From Tessaracoccus sp. (lineage in GTDB: Bacteria; Actinomycetota; Actinomycetes; Propionibacteriales; Propionibacteriaceae): a DNA stretch of 64,000 bases. The stretch covers positions 1,364,001 to 1,428,000 of the forward strand of contig NZ_JADJNP010000001.1 in the NCBI RefSeq assembly GCF_016714275.1, written 5' to 3'. This document shows, piece by piece, positions 8,795 to 16,761 of the stretch. The notes below the pieces were generated by a model. It was not told where the DNA came from. It made no database searches and saw nothing but the letters and a program-made list of their open reading frames with translations. Every line of letters starts with the position of its first letter. Positions within the stretch are counted from its first letter, which is position 1. A program made the translations under genes and the position numbers.

Positions 8795-8815
8795 ACATTC
8801 AGGGAAACAGAATGT
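8795..8815. promoter_or_regulatory. Inverted repeat upstream of nrfH (candidate operator)
   Basis: Perfect 6-base arms ACATTC and GAATGT are separated by nine bases, about 60-80 bases upstream of the nrfH start and just after the pdxY stop. It is the only clear symmetrical site in this 84-base gap besides a weak GGGTG-TGTT-CACCC hairpin at 8778-8791. It could bind a regulator of the nrf operon or form part of the pdxY 3' end. It does not match the FNR consensus. Confidence 0.35.
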
Positions 8816-8818
8816 TCG

Positions 8819-9670
8819 TTACCGAACCTTCTCGACGGCGAACGCGCGCTGCGGCGCGACGTACGCCTCTTGGGACTCGACCAACAGCAGCTCCCGCACG
8901 CCCGCGTTGTGGGTGTTCTCCACCAGCTCGAACACGCTGGCAGCGGTCTGCCCCAGGGCGAACGCGGCGTTGCCCGTGGCGCGGTAGTGGGCCGCGAACA
9001 GCGCCGAGGTGACGTCTCCGGAGCCGTTGCGCTTCACCGGAAGGTACGGCGTCTGAACCAGCCAGGCGCCGTCATCGGTGACGGCGAGCATCTCGACGGT
9101 GTCGGCGGGGCGGTCGGGCTGGAAGACGCTGGTGACGAGCACCGTCGACGGTCCCATGGCGCGAGCGAGGTCCACGGACGCGAGGGTCTCGTCGAGCGTG
9201 TGCGGGTCCGTGCCCGTGACGAAGCCAAGTTCGAACTGGTTGGGCGAGATCAGGTCCGCGCGTGGTACGACGCGGTCGCGGATCAGGTTCTGCACCTCGG
9301 GCGCGACGAAGCATCCCGACTGCGCGCTGCCGAGGACGGGGTCGCAGGCGTAGATCGCCTGTGGGTTGCGCTCCTTGACGAGCGCGACGGCGTCGAGGAT
9401 CGCGTCACCGATGTCATCGCCGCCCTGATAGCCGCTGAGGACGAGGTCGACATCCGTGAGGCCGCCCCGGTCGTCGATGCCCTGCACGATGCTGCGGACG
9501 ACGTCACCGGAGATGAGCTGCCCTCCCCACGCGCCGTACCCGGTGTGGTTGGAGAACACAACGGTGTAGATGGGCATCACCTCATGGCCGAGGCGCTGCA
9601 GCGGGAACACCGCCGCGGAGTTGCCGACGTGGCCGTAGGAGACATGGGACTGGATGGACAGCACGCGCAT
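8819..9670 (-). CDS. pdxY: Pyridoxal kinase
   Basis: A 283-residue ribokinase-fold kinase of the PdxY/PdxK type, which phosphorylates pyridoxal in vitamin B6 salvage. The N-terminus MRVLSIQSHVSYGHVGN is the substrate-side signature of this family. The C-terminal NGSGDVTSAL segment holds the GXGD catalytic aspartate and anion hole. The ATG at 9670 was preferred over an upstream start 36 bases earlier because the family begins at this strand. It lies on the minus strand, 66 bases after cobQ and upstream of nrfH; no functional link to either is evident. Confidence 0.92.
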   Translation of the reverse strand: MRVLSIQSHVSYGHVGNSAAVFPLQRLGHEVMPIYTVVFSNHTGYGAWGGQLISGDVVRSIVQGIDDRGGLTDVDLVLSGYQGGDDIGDAILDAVALVKERNPQAIYACDPVLGSAQSGCFVAPEVQNLIRDRVVPRADLISPNQFELGFVTGTDPHTLDETLASVDLARAMGPSTVLVTSVFQPDRPADTVEMLAVTDDGAWLVQTPYLPVKRNGSGDVTSALFAAHYRATGNAAFALGQTAASVFELVENTHNAGVRELLLVESQEAYVAPQRAFAVEKVR

Positions 9671-9736
9671 GCGCCCGATCCTGCCACCTCGGGCGTTCCC
9701 GTTCACAACCTGTTCGCCAGTCGCGTCGCCCTCAGC

Positions 9737-11179
9737 TCATCTGGCGAGTCCCAGGAGGGCGTCGACATCGATGTGGGCCTCGATGGCGTCGGCTGTCGTC
9801 TCGATCATCAGCTCGCGGAGGGCCCCGAAGCCAGGCCCCGCCTCACGCGGACGCCAGGGCGAGCCCGCCTCCCGCGCGACCTCGGCCAGCCAGGCGCGGC
9901 GGAAGTCGTCGCACTCCAGCGATCCGTGCCACATGGTGCCCCAGACGGAGCCGACATGGGCGCCGTCGAGGAAGGGCTCGACGCCGGCGTCGACGGCGGG
10001 GCGGCCGTGGTGGATGGTGTAGCCGTCGACGGCGTGGCCGCGCCACTCACCGACGGGGCGGCCGAGCACCTTCTCCGCATGGAACCGGACGTCGACGGGG
10101 AGCAGGCCGAGTCCGGGCGCGATGTCGTCGCCCTCGACGTCGTCGTCGATGGTGCGGGCGAGCATCTGGAAGCCGCCGCAGATGCCGAGCACCGGGCGGC
10201 CCCGCGCGGCGCGGCGGGCGATGACGTCGGCGATGCCCGTCTCCCGCAGCCACGCCAGGTCGCCGAGCGTGGAACGAGAGCCGGGAAGGACGACAATGTC
10301 GGCCCGCTCGACCTCGCGCGGGTCGACGGTGACGACGACCCTGACACCCGGCTCCTGGGCCAGCGCGTCGACATCGGTGGCGTTCGAGATGCGCGGGAGC
10401 CGGACGGCGGCGACGGTGAGGTCGTCGTCGGCGTCCTTGGCGCCGTCGTTCCGCCAACGCCCCACCTCCAGCGCATCCTCGCCGTCGACCCACACGCCGT
10501 GCAGGTACGGCAGTACGCCGAAGTTGGTCAGCCCGGTGCGGCCGGTGATGTCGTCGAGGCCGGGGTCGAGGATCGACTGGTCGCCGCGGAACTTGTTGAT
10601 GACGTAGCCGGCGAGCAGGGACCGGTCGGCGTCGTCGAGCAGTGCCCAGGTGCCGTAGATGGAGGCGAGGACGCCGCCCCGGTCGATGTCGCCGACGAGC
10701 ACCGTCGGCAGGTCGAACTGCCTGGCCAGCCCCATGTTGGTGTAGTCGCCCTTGCGCAGGTTGATCTCCGCGGGCGAGCCGGCGCCCTCGCAGATGATCA
10801 GCTCGTGCGTGGCGGCGAGCTCCGCGTAGGCGGCGTATGCGGCGTCGGCCAGGTGCCGCCGCGATGTCGCATACTCCCCCGCCTCCAGCGTCCCGTGCGG
10901 CTGCCCGCGGAGCACGACGAACGACCTCCGGTCCGTGCCCGGCTTCAGCAGCACCGGATTCAGCAGCGACGACGGCGTGACCCCAGCCGCGGTCGCCTGC
11001 AGGTACTGCGCGCGCCCGATCTCCGAGCCGTCCAGGCACACCATCGAGTTGTTGCTCATGTTCTGCGACTTGAACGGCGCGACGTCGATCCCACGCCTCC
11101 TCGCCACCCGGCACAGCCCGGTGACGAAGAGGCTCTTGCCTGCGTCCGACGACGTCCCCGCGATCAGCAGCCCGGTCAT
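9737..11179 (-). CDS. cobQ: Cobyric acid synthase CobQ
   Basis: A 480-residue glutamine-dependent amidotransferase that amidates the b, d, e and g side chains of adenosylcobyrinic acid a,c-diamide in cobalamin synthesis. The N-terminal half is a dethiobiotin-synthetase-like domain with P-loop GTSSDAGKS and the FKSQNMSNNS segment. The C-terminal half is a class I glutaminase-like domain with nucleophile Cys in GICGGFQML and the His in YTIHHGRP. The ATG at 11179 overlaps the cobD stop by four bases (ATGA), so the two genes are translationally coupled. Confidence 0.95.
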   Translation of the reverse strand: MTGLLIAGTSSDAGKSLFVTGLCRVARRRGIDVAPFKSQNMSNNSMVCLDGSEIGRAQYLQATAAGVTPSSLLNPVLLKPGTDRRSFVVLRGQPHGTLEAGEYATSRRHLADAAYAAYAELAATHELIICEGAGSPAEINLRKGDYTNMGLARQFDLPTVLVGDIDRGGVLASIYGTWALLDDADRSLLAGYVINKFRGDQSILDPGLDDITGRTGLTNFGVLPYLHGVWVDGEDALEVGRWRNDGAKDADDDLTVAAVRLPRISNATDVDALAQEPGVRVVVTVDPREVERADIVVLPGSRSTLGDLAWLRETGIADVIARRAARGRPVLGICGGFQMLARTIDDDVEGDDIAPGLGLLPVDVRFHAEKVLGRPVGEWRGHAVDGYTIHHGRPAVDAGVEPFLDGAHVGSVWGTMWHGSLECDDFRRAWLAEVAREAGSPWRPREAGPGFGALRELMIETTADAIEAHIDVDALLGLAR

Positions 11180-12195
11180 GCGTCCCTGCCTTCGTTCCTT
11201 GAGCCGACCGCGAGGCGCCAGCCGAGCGTCGTGTCGAAAGGTCCACGCGGCTTTGTGAAGGAGCGGGCGGCGAGCAGAGCCGTCGCTGCTGCGGTCGTCA
11301 CGACGGTCACGGCGGTGACCAGCCTCGACGCCTTGCGCAGCTCGCGCGCGGTCGGGCGCGGGCCGTCGCCGAGGAGGCCGCGCTCCTCCACGGATTGGAA
11401 GTACACGTTGCGGCCGCCGAGCTGAACGCCGAGCGCGCCCGCCCAGGCGGCCTCGCACCAGCCTCCGTTCGGCGAGGGATGGTCGTGCGCGTCGCGACGC
11501 GTGATTCGCCAGGCGTGGGCGCGGTCACCCCCGACGACGGGCGCGAGCAGGCAGGCGGCGGCGCCCGTGATCCGGGCCGGCAGCCAGTCGAGGAGGTCGT
11601 CGAGCTTGGCCGCGGCGGTGCCGAAGCGGCGGTAGCGGTCGTTCTTGTGCCCGACCATCGCGTCGAGCGTGTTCACCGCGCGGTGCACTGCCATGCCGGG
11701 GATGCCCGCCATCGAGACCCAGAACAGCGAAGCGACGGCGGCGTCAGCGGTGTTCTCCGCCATCGATTCGACCGCGGCGCGGGCCAGCTCGGGCTCATCG
11801 AGTCCTTCGGGATCGCGCCCGCAGAGATTGCCGAGCCGCGCTCGCGCCCCGTCGAGGTCGCCGTCGTCGAGGCGGTCGGCCATCAGCTCGCCCTCGCGCG
11901 CCAAACTGCGTGCGCCGAGCGCGGCCCAGGTCGTCAGCGCCGTCGCCGCGGCATGGGCGAGGGGGTGACGACGCGTGGCGCGCTCAACCACCAGCCCTGC
12001 GACGGCGATCGGCGCGACCGCGGCCACGACATAGACCGCTCCCCGGGCTCGGTCGTCGGCGTACAGCGGCCTCTCGACCTTCGACGCCCAGGTCCCGAAC
12101 CAGGCGACGGGGTGGTGGCGGCGCGGGTCACCCAGCAGCTGGTCCGCCAGCACCCCCACGGCGACTCCGACGGCGCGGCTGAGGGTGTGGGCCAT
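11176..12195 (-). CDS. cobD: Adenosylcobinamide-phosphate synthase CobD/CbiB
   Basis: A 339-residue integral membrane protein of the CbiB/CobD family, which joins aminopropanol (or its phosphate) to cobyric acid. The family opening ADQLLGDPRRHHPVAWFG is at residues 17-34, and SMAENTADAAVASLFW and VNTLDAMVGHKNDRYRRFG are further signatures. It sits 13 bases after ligB on the minus strand and overlaps cobQ by four bases. No cobalamin riboswitch fits upstream because ligB abuts it, so transcription probably comes from further up or from within ligB. Confidence 0.93.
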   Translation of the reverse strand: MAHTLSRAVGVAVGVLADQLLGDPRRHHPVAWFGTWASKVERPLYADDRARGAVYVVAAVAPIAVAGLVVERATRRHPLAHAAATALTTWAALGARSLAREGELMADRLDDGDLDGARARLGNLCGRDPEGLDEPELARAAVESMAENTADAAVASLFWVSMAGIPGMAVHRAVNTLDAMVGHKNDRYRRFGTAAAKLDDLLDWLPARITGAAACLLAPVVGGDRAHAWRITRRDAHDHPSPNGGWCEAAWAGALGVQLGGRNVYFQSVEERGLLGDGPRPTARELRKASRLVTAVTVVTTAAATALLAARSFTKPRGPFDTTLGWRLAVGSRNEGRDA

Positions 12196-12208
12196 GAGCG
12201 CGAGGGTA

Positions 12209-13723
12209 TCAGTCGCCCCTCAGCGCCTGGACGGCGCCTATGGTGTCGGCGTCGGCCGCCGACTTGTCGTCGCGGTAGCGGAGCACTCGGGCGAAGCGCA
12301 GGGCGACACCTCCGGGGTAGCGCGTGGAGCGCTGCAGGCCGTCGAACGCGATCTCGACCACCTGTTCGGGACGAAGGTACACCGTCCAGTCGTCGCGGTG
12401 GGTCTCCAGCTCGAGGAAACGGGCGGTCTGCCAGGCGAGCATCTCGTCGGTCATGCCCTTGAACGTCTTGCCCAGCATCACGAAGCCCCCCGTTGCGGGG
12501 TCGCGGGCGCCCAGGTGGATGTTCGACAACCAGCCGCGGCGCCGACCCGAGCCCCACTCGACGGCCAGCACCACGAGGTCGAGGGTGTGCACGGGCTTCA
12601 CCTTGACCCAGGACGATCCGCGCCGGCCTGCCTCATAGGGCGCCGCCAGGTCCTTCAGCACCACCCCCTCGTGGCCGTCGGCGAGGACACGCTCGGTGAA
12701 CGCCTCGGCGGCGGCGACGTCGTCGGTGACGGCCCGCGCGACGCGGAACTCTTCCGGCACGATCCCCGCGAGCCTGGCTGCGCGTTCGTGGAAGGGCAGG
12801 TCCAGCAGCTCCTCGTCGTCGACGGCGAGGACGTCGAAGAAGAACGGCGTCATGCGCGGGCGTCCCCGATCGTCCACGCTCATCGAGCGTGCGGCGGTCT
12901 CCTGGAACGGCCGCGGCCGACCGTCGGCCGCGAGGGCAAGCGCCTCGCCGTCGAGGATCGCGCGGTGGACAGGCAGCGCCGCGACGGCCTCGACCACCTC
13001 AGGCAGCCGGGCCGTGATGTCGTCGAGGCTGCGCGTGAACAGCCGGATGTCGTCGCCGTCGCGGTGCGCCTGGACCCGGATGCCGTCCAGCTTCGCCTCC
13101 ACGGCGACCTCGCCGCCGAGCACTCCCATCGCATCGGCAACGGTCTTCGCGCTCGCGGCCAGCATGGGTCGCACCGCTCGTCCGACGACCAGCCCGATCC
13201 CCGCCACCGCCTCGGCACCCCCGAACAGCGCCGCGTGGGCGACCGCTCCGACGTCGCCCGCCAGCATCACCGCTCGACGAACGTCTGCGGCGGGCAGCCC
13301 GCTGGCGCGGATGAGCGCGTCGACCATGACGCCGTCGAGCGCGCCCTGGCGCGTCTCCCCCGTGATCAGCCCTGCCAGCCAGCGCTGCTCCAGGTGCGTC
13401 GTGCGGCCCATCAGGTCGTCGAGCTGGGCTCGACGCGCCGTCTGCGAGCCCGGGCCGGACAGCCCCGCCATCGCCTCGAAGGCGGCGTCCACGTCGACGA
13501 CGGTGAGGCTCGGTTCAGCGGCGGGCTCGACGGTCGCCCATGCGGACCGCCAGCCGACACCGGTGCGGCGCTGCCGCAGCGAACCCGAGAGATAGGCGGC
13601 GACGATCTCCACCTCCTCGGGTGCGCTCCGGCCGAGCGTCCCCGCGAGCGCGGCTACCTTGGCCAACCGCGATCGGGTCCCTGCGACCTCCGCGGACGTG
13701 GCGACCAGTTCGGCGAGCAGCAT
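12209..13723 (-). CDS. ATP-dependent DNA ligase, LigB-type
   Basis: A 504-residue ATP-dependent DNA ligase resembling actinobacterial LigB. The adenylation motif EAKLDGIRV places the nucleophilic lysine at residue 211. The N-terminal 190 residues form the helical DNA-binding domain; GEALALAADGRPRPFQ and EGVVLKDLAAPYEAGRRG are later nucleotidyltransferase motifs, and VKPVHTLDLVV leads into the OB-fold. It acts beside the essential NAD-dependent LigA in DNA repair. It follows the pirin gene by three bases on the minus strand and precedes cobD; neither neighbour suggests a dedicated repair operon, and no Ku gene is present here. Confidence 0.9.
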   Translation of the reverse strand: MLLAELVATSAEVAGTRSRLAKVAALAGTLGRSAPEEVEIVAAYLSGSLRQRRTGVGWRSAWATVEPAAEPSLTVVDVDAAFEAMAGLSGPGSQTARRAQLDDLMGRTTHLEQRWLAGLITGETRQGALDGVMVDALIRASGLPAADVRRAVMLAGDVGAVAHAALFGGAEAVAGIGLVVGRAVRPMLAASAKTVADAMGVLGGEVAVEAKLDGIRVQAHRDGDDIRLFTRSLDDITARLPEVVEAVAALPVHRAILDGEALALAADGRPRPFQETAARSMSVDDRGRPRMTPFFFDVLAVDDEELLDLPFHERAARLAGIVPEEFRVARAVTDDVAAAEAFTERVLADGHEGVVLKDLAAPYEAGRRGSSWVKVKPVHTLDLVVLAVEWGSGRRRGWLSNIHLGARDPATGGFVMLGKTFKGMTDEMLAWQTARFLELETHRDDWTVYLRPEQVVEIAFDGLQRSTRYPGGVALRFARVLRYRDDKSAADADTIGAVQALRGD

Positions 13724-13726
13724 TCC

Positions 13727-14710
13727 TCACGCCTCCCGGCCACGCCGGAACCGGCGCTTGAGGGTGACGTCGGGAAGCTCCGGCGCGCGTAGGCGCGGGA
13801 CCGAGCCGCGGTAGCCGGGCACGCGGCCGAACCGGTCGTCGGGCGCCTCGTTCCACTCGGAGCGGAGTCGGGCGATGTCGTCGTGGCTGCGTCCGATGAA
13901 GTTCCACCACATGACGATCCCCTCGTCGAACGGCTCCCCGCCCAGCAGCATGATCCGGGCGGGCGCGTCGGTCGGGTTGTGCAGCCGCAGGTGGCCGAGG
14001 CCGGCGTCGCGGACGCCGAGGACGCTGTTGTCGAGACGTACGCCGTCGAAGTCGACGTGGCCGGTGTCGACGAGAATGCCGTGCTCGAAGCCGGGGTCGA
14101 CCTCCGTCTCCCACGTCACGCCCGGCGCGAGCCAGATCTCGGATCCCAGCAGCGGCGTCTCGGTGTGGACCGGGGAGCTCGAGGCACCGAGGGAGCCGAT
14201 GAAGGTGCGTGCCTGCACGCCGGGGTGGTCGTCCCACACGCCAGGCTCGTGGTGCTGAAACTCGCGCGTGAGGTCCTTGGCGCGATCGGGAAGCACCACC
14301 CACAGCTGCACCCCGTGCAGGGCGGCGCGGCTCGCCATCGACACCTCCGAATGCGCGATGCCGTAGCCCGACGTCATCAGGTTCACCTGGCCGGGACGCA
14401 CCATCGCGTGCACGCCGCCGGAGTCGCGGTGCTCGATCTCTCCGGAGAACAACCAACTCACCGTCTGCAGCGACGTGTGCGGGTGCGGCGGCACGTCCAT
14501 GCACGCGCCCTCCTCGGGACCGTAATGGTCGATGAAGCACCACGCGCCGACGAAGGAGCGGCGCAGGTTCGGCAGCGTGCGGCGCACGCGGAGCGCGTCC
14601 TCGCCGCCGAGCGGCACATCCTTCGGCGGATACGTGTCCACCTGGCCGGGATGGTGCTCGACGGGCACGGGGCAGTCGAGCACAGGGGCGTTGGTCTCGG
14701 TGTTGCTCAC
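13727..14710 (-). CDS. Pirin-family bicupin protein
   Basis: A 327-residue pirin-like protein. The N-terminal cupin contains the metal-binding stretch PPHPHTSLQTVSWLFSGEIEHRDS (His and Glu ligands), preceded by FIDHYGPEEGACMDV, which is typical of the family; the second cupin is C-terminal. Pirins are Fe-binding proteins, some with quercetinase activity; the biochemical role here is unknown. GTG at 14710 was chosen because AGGAG lies 6 bases upstream on the minus strand; the longer frame from 14749 has no such site. It is the first gene of a likely pair with the DNA ligase. Confidence 0.88.
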   Translation of the reverse strand: MSNTETNAPVLDCPVPVEHHPGQVDTYPPKDVPLGGEDALRVRRTLPNLRRSFVGAWCFIDHYGPEEGACMDVPPHPHTSLQTVSWLFSGEIEHRDSGGVHAMVRPGQVNLMTSGYGIAHSEVSMASRAALHGVQLWVVLPDRAKDLTREFQHHEPGVWDDHPGVQARTFIGSLGASSSPVHTETPLLGSEIWLAPGVTWETEVDPGFEHGILVDTGHVDFDGVRLDNSVLGVRDAGLGHLRLHNPTDAPARIMLLGGEPFDEGIVMWWNFIGRSHDDIARLRSEWNEAPDDRFGRVPGYRGSVPRLRAPELPDVTLKRRFRRGREA

Positions 14711-14840
14711 GGCGACTCCTCTGGTCACCGCCCACCCTCCTCGGGTCAACCCTGGCCGTCAAGACCGCCGGTCCTCGAACTCCGGCGTTCAGAACGGCAG
14801 CGCTTGGAGGCGCGGCGCTCTGCCGTCGTGTTCGACGTCG

Positions 14841-16568
14841 TTAGCGAAGGCCCGCCACCGTCAGGGGCGACCAACGACGCGCGATCGTGCCGTCGCCAAG
14901 CTGGCCGTCGCCGTTCCAACCCCAGCACTTCGCGGTCGTGTTGGCGACGACGACGCAACGGTGGAGAAGGCCAGCGGTGATATCCGTCACCTTGGACAGC
15001 GACGCGGCCTTGACCGGCTTCCGGTTGGTCTCCAGCTTCCCATTGCTCGGTTCTCCATTGCCGGACTCGCCCCATCCCCAACACCACACGGTGCCGTCGC
15101 GCAGCAGCGCGCAGGTGGCGGATCCGCCCGCCACCACCCGGGCTACGCCCTTCAGCCCGGACACCGAAACCGGGAGGTCACGCTGTTCTGAGGTCCCGTC
15201 GCCCAACTCCCCCAAGCTGTTCGAACCCCAGCACTTGGCGGTGCCGTCGGACAGCCCGACGCAGGTGTGCGACCCGCCCGCGGCGATGCTGGTTGCCGTG
15301 GACACACCGACAACCTTTCTCGAGGCCCAGTTGACCCAGTGGTCGCCGCTACCCAACGCACCACGAGCGTTGTTGCCCCAGCAGGAAACTGTGCCGTCGG
15401 AGTGCAGCGCGCACGTGTGCCCCTGCCCAGCGGCCACCTCGGTGACTCCCGCGACGCCGGGGACGGTCGTCGGTAGCAGTTGCCGGTTCGGCGCGTTCGC
15501 CACGCCCAACTGGTGGTTGATGTCCGATCCCCAGCACTTGACGGTGCCGTCTGAGAGCACCGCACACGTGTGGTAGTCACCGGCCGCGATGCTCCGGACG
15601 CTCTTCAGGTTCTTCACGTCGACCGGCTTCGTTCGGTCTGTATCCGACCCGTCGCCCAGCCGGCCGTGTCCGTTGTTTCCCCAGCACTTGACCGTGCCAC
15701 CGGCTAGAAGCGCGCAGTTGTGCGCCCCGCCGGCGGCCAGGCTCGTGACGTTGGACAGCCCTGAGACCTTCGTCGGCGTGCGTCGAGGTTCCGTGGTTCC
15801 GTCGCCCACCGTGCCATGCTGGTTGTTTCCCCAGCACTTGACGGTTCCCCCGAGCACGATGGCGCAGGTGTGCTTTCCGCCGCCGGACACCTTGACATCG
15901 TCGGGCTTGATCGTCACCTTCACGGCCTTCGACGACACCGCGGGCGCGCCTCGCCACGCCGGGGCATGCGCCCGATAGGGGAACGTGCCGGGCGTGGTAG
16001 GTGTCACCTTGAGGGTGGCACGGCCCTTCTTGTCCTGCTTCCCCTTAGCCGCCGACACCCATTTGCCGGACTTCTTCACCTGCAGCTGCACAGGCCGGCC
16101 CGAGCGTGCGGGCGTGAGCGTCAACGCCGCGCTCACCTTCTGGTGTACGAACACCGGGGACTTCATGGTGAACTTCGCCGACTGTCCGACCGTCGTCACT
16201 TTCGCCGACGCCGAGGTCACCTTGGCGTGGATGGTCTTGCCGACCTTCGTCTTCGGAGCCACAACGCGAACGGTCAGCGAGGACGTTTTCGTCGACGCCT
16301 TGAGTGAGAACGCACCCTTGCTGCTGGCGGTGCCTTTGGCGATCCGCTTCCAGGCGCCGCCGACCTTCGCCTGGAGTTCCACGGGCCGCTTCACCTTCGA
16401 CTTCAGCGTGCCGGTGACGGCGAACGACTCGCCCTTGACAGGTTTCGCCGGCGAGACCGTGAGCTTGACCGGTGAGTCGGCGTGCGCCTCAATCGCGGCC
16501 TCTGGAAGGCCGACGAGCCCCGTTACGGCCACCAGAACGGACATCAGTCCCAGAATCAGTTTGCGCAT
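14841..16568 (-). CDS. Secreted RCC1-repeat beta-propeller protein with Ig-like N-terminal domains
   Basis: A 575-residue exported protein. A Sec signal peptide occupies about residues 1-31. Two beta-sandwich-like repeats of 85-90 residues, rich in Lys/Thr/Val, follow (both contain VxLQxKxxGxW segments). From about residue 240 there are seven RCC1-type repeats built on CAxLxDGTVKCWGxNxxGxLGDGT, each with two cysteines, consistent with a seven-bladed propeller. No sortase signal or membrane anchor is seen at the end. The function is unknown; surface binding or adhesion is a guess. The ATG at 16568 precedes MRKLILGLMSVLVAVTG. It is divergent from the DUF2207 gene. Confidence 0.85.
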   Translation of the reverse strand: MRKLILGLMSVLVAVTGLVGLPEAAIEAHADSPVKLTVSPAKPVKGESFAVTGTLKSKVKRPVELQAKVGGAWKRIAKGTASSKGAFSLKASTKTSSLTVRVVAPKTKVGKTIHAKVTSASAKVTTVGQSAKFTMKSPVFVHQKVSAALTLTPARSGRPVQLQVKKSGKWVSAAKGKQDKKGRATLKVTPTTPGTFPYRAHAPAWRGAPAVSSKAVKVTIKPDDVKVSGGGKHTCAIVLGGTVKCWGNNQHGTVGDGTTEPRRTPTKVSGLSNVTSLAAGGAHNCALLAGGTVKCWGNNGHGRLGDGSDTDRTKPVDVKNLKSVRSIAAGDYHTCAVLSDGTVKCWGSDINHQLGVANAPNRQLLPTTVPGVAGVTEVAAGQGHTCALHSDGTVSCWGNNARGALGSGDHWVNWASRKVVGVSTATSIAAGGSHTCVGLSDGTAKCWGSNSLGELGDGTSEQRDLPVSVSGLKGVARVVAGGSATCALLRDGTVWCWGWGESGNGEPSNGKLETNRKPVKAASLSKVTDITAGLLHRCVVVANTTAKCWGWNGDGQLGDGTIARRWSPLTVAGLR

Positions 16569-16761
16569 CTGTCTCCCCCAACACACGACGTCGCTGCCGG
16601 GAATCATAGCGTCACACTCCCTGCTCGCCATCATCGTCCATAGCGGTCAGGCGTCATCAGGATCGTCCAGCCGGCCGAGGCCGTCGCCTACACTCGAATG
16701 CATGTAGCGCTCGATCAGCTCCTGGTTCGGCTACCTGGTCGTCACGGCGGCCATCCTCGGT

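Noticed and set aside
8735..8818. FNR-type site for the nrf operon
   Set aside because: No TTGAT-N4-ATCAA-like sequence is present; only the ACATTC inverted repeat was found.
12196..12208. Cobalamin riboswitch upstream of cobD
   Set aside because: Only 13 bases separate cobD from ligB, leaving no room, and no B12-box-like sequence was seen before cobK either.
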